Shown: positions 5,972 through 6,885 of the stretch, one piece after another
How positions within the stretch are numbered: the stretch's first letter is position 1
Layout of the letters: every line of letters begins with the position of its first letter
Notes under the pieces: model-generated
Seen by the model: the letters and a program-made list of their open reading frames with translations, nothing else
What the model was told of the DNA's origin: nothing
Database searches by the model: none
Program-made: the position numbers and the translations under genes
Assembly (NCBI GenBank): GCA_021798235.1
Contig: JAJZMO010000033.1
Span: 1-6,885, forward strand
DNA from: Acidobacteriota bacterium
GTDB taxonomy: Bacteria > Acidobacteriota > Terriglobia > Terriglobales > Acidobacteriaceae
Reading direction: 5' to 3'
DNA: 6,885 bases

Positions 5972-6643
5972 ATGCGGCAAGAATTTCTGTACACGGCCAT
6001 CTTGGCCTGTCTCACTGCGGCGGTGTCGGCTGGGGCGCAGTCTGCGCAAAATCAACCGGCGCAGCCTGCTGCGCAACCGCCAGCGTCCAACGCAAATACA
6101 AACACCAACGCTGCCAAGCCTGCCAGCGCACCGACCAAGGACCGCAAGACCGTCGAAACCGAGCAGAATCCTTTTCCTGAGGCTGCTTCGCAGGCGGCAG
6201 CAAAAAAGGAGCAGGCCCCGCAGCCATCCAGCGCACCGGCACCGCCGCAATTGCAGCCCGTCCCCGGCGTCAGCTCCAGCAACGCGCAGATGGCTCCCGG
6301 AGATTTGGGCGAAACCAAGATCAAGCACAGCGGCAGGCAGGATGAATTCACCCGCGACTTAAACCCCGCCGGACGCCTGCAAGATGACCTGCACGTCGCC
6401 GACTTTTACAGCAAGGATTGGAATTATCGTGGAGCCTATCTGCGTTACAAGGATGCCTTGCACTTGGATCCCGGCAATGAGCAAGCCTTGTTTGGCGTGG
6501 CGGATATGGCCTGCCACATGAAAAACTCCGCCGAAGCGCTGGCAGGTTTTAAGAATTACTTACAGCAATATCCGGCAGGAAAGTTCGCCAAAAAGGCGGA
6601 AAAATCCCTAAAAAAACCGAAGGAATGCGGCCCAAAATCTTAG
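5972..6643 (+). CDS. Exported Ala/Pro/Gln-rich protein with C-terminal TPR repeats
   Basis: This protein has 223 residues. Residues 1-22 form a Sec signal peptide: hydrophobic FLYTAILACLTAAV followed by A20-G-A22, a good signal-peptidase I site. C13 does not sit in a convincing lipobox. Residues 23-110 are low-complexity Ala/Pro/Gln/Asn/Ser, probably disordered, with NPFPEA at 66-71. Residues 140-201 make about two TPR units: FYSKDWNYRGAYLRYKDALHLDP, then EQALFGVADMACHMKNSAEALAGFKNYLQQYP. The end is lysine-rich (AKKAEKSLKKPKECGPKS). TPRs are protein-protein docking modules, so a periplasmic scaffold or assembly role is plausible, but the partner is unknown. The layout resembles short secreted TPR proteins I associate with Acidobacteriota (from memory). 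It is divergently transcribed from the SET gene. No intrinsic terminator was found downstream. Confidence 0.85.
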   Translation: MRQEFLYTAILACLTAAVSAGAQSAQNQPAQPAAQPPASNANTNTNAAKPASAPTKDRKTVETEQNPFPEAASQAAAKKEQAPQPSSAPAPPQLQPVPGVSSSNAQMAPGDLGETKIKHSGRQDEFTRDLNPAGRLQDDLHVADFYSKDWNYRGAYLRYKDALHLDPGNEQALFGVADMACHMKNSAEALAGFKNYLQQYPAGKFAKKAEKSLKKPKECGPKS

Positions 6644-6741
6644 CGCTTTCATTTCTGAGTGGAAGCCATCACACGCCTGCATCTTGAATGGGCCGGGCTT
6701 TAACCGATCAGGAATCGTTGTGAGATTTGATCCGAGCTTCC
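6644..6741. other. Intergenic stretch with no recognised feature
   Basis: This lies between the TPR gene stop and repeat copy C. I see no open frame with coding character, no RNA gene and no intrinsic terminator. GGGCTTTAACC near 6695-6705 faintly resembles the CTTTAG palindromes nearby but has lost pairing, so it is not called as a repeat. Confidence 0.5.
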
Positions 6742-6867
6742 CTAGGGAACCTCTGAACAAGTCCGCGTTTTGAAGGGGACGGGCTTCAGCCCGTCCGCAA
6801 GTCCAGGCATTGCATTGCGGCTTTAGCCGCTGAGGGAGCGATCAGCAATTGTTCAGAGTCTCCCTAG
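6742..6867 (+). repeat. Double-hairpin interspersed repeat, copy C, with terminal inverted repeats
   Basis: This is the most complete copy. CTAGGGAACCTCTGAACAA (6742-6760) and TTGTTCAGAGTCTCCCTAG (6849-6867) are inverted repeats matching at 17 of 19 positions. Between them lie GTTTTGAAGGGG, the palindrome GGACGGGCTTCAGCCCGTCC (6777-6796), a 20-nt spacer, the palindrome GCGGCTTTAGCCGC (6817-6830) and TGAGGGA (6831-6837). A single strand could fold as a closed stem with two internal hairpin arms, each capped by a TTYA loop. The size of 126 bp and lack of coding capacity fit a non-autonomous (MITE-like or REP-like) element. No transposase is present in the window. Confidence 0.85.
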
Positions 6868-6885
6868 TGGAACCATCCCAGGTAC

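Noticed and set aside
5994..6014. Lipoprotein signal at C13 of the TPR protein
   Set aside because: The residues before C13 (I-L-A) do not make a good lipobox and the hydrophobic stretch before it is too short; A20-G-A22 is a better signal-peptidase I site.
1046..6867. CRISPR array from the repeated palindromes
   Set aside because: The copies are kilobases apart, separated by genes, with no regular spacers and no cas genes.

Overview
The window (6,885 bp, GC-rich) looks like ordinary chromosome from an Acidobacteriota bacterium, probably of the Terriglobia/Acidobacteriaceae. That placement is an inference. It rests on the style of the single-domain receiver protein, the secreted Ala/Pro/Gln-rich TPR protein, the small SET-domain protein, and short interspersed double-hairpin repeats containing CTTYAG. 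No phage, plasmid, CRISPR, tRNA or rRNA signature was seen.

Layout. Positions 57-1025 (+) encode a zinc-independent quinone oxidoreductase. Positions 1189-1971 (+) encode a TSUP-family (TauE/SafE-type) membrane transporter. Positions 2025-2396 (+) encode a stand-alone receiver (CheY-like) protein. It converges, with only 8 bp between stop codons, on the minus-strand replication/repair cluster dnaX (start 5184), ybaB/ebfC (3334-3008) and recR (3007-2405). Upstream of dnaX on the same strand is a 166-residue SET-domain protein lysine methyltransferase (5870-5370) with an intact post-SET zinc site and a very basic tail. Diverging from it across about 100 bp is a gene for an exported TPR protein (5972-6643), which has a strong ribosome binding site.

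Three intergenic gaps (1026-1188, 5185-5369 and 6644-6885) each hold one copy of the same roughly 126-bp repeat. It has a GAAGGGG lead-in, a perfect 20-bp palindrome, a 20-21 bp spacer, a second 12-14 bp palindrome and a GAGGGA tail. The best copy also has 19-bp imperfect terminal inverted repeats. The stems differ between copies but stay perfectly paired, so the structure rather than the sequence is what is conserved. This element is the least explained part of the window.

How the genes relate. Only dnaX-ybaB-recR is a recognised functional unit: clamp loader, nucleoid-associated protein and recombination mediator. The other genes have no evident shared pathway. I do not see a new multi-gene system. 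The items worth following are the repeat family, the eukaryote-like SET protein, and a possible slippage site in dnaX that could give a gamma-like short product.
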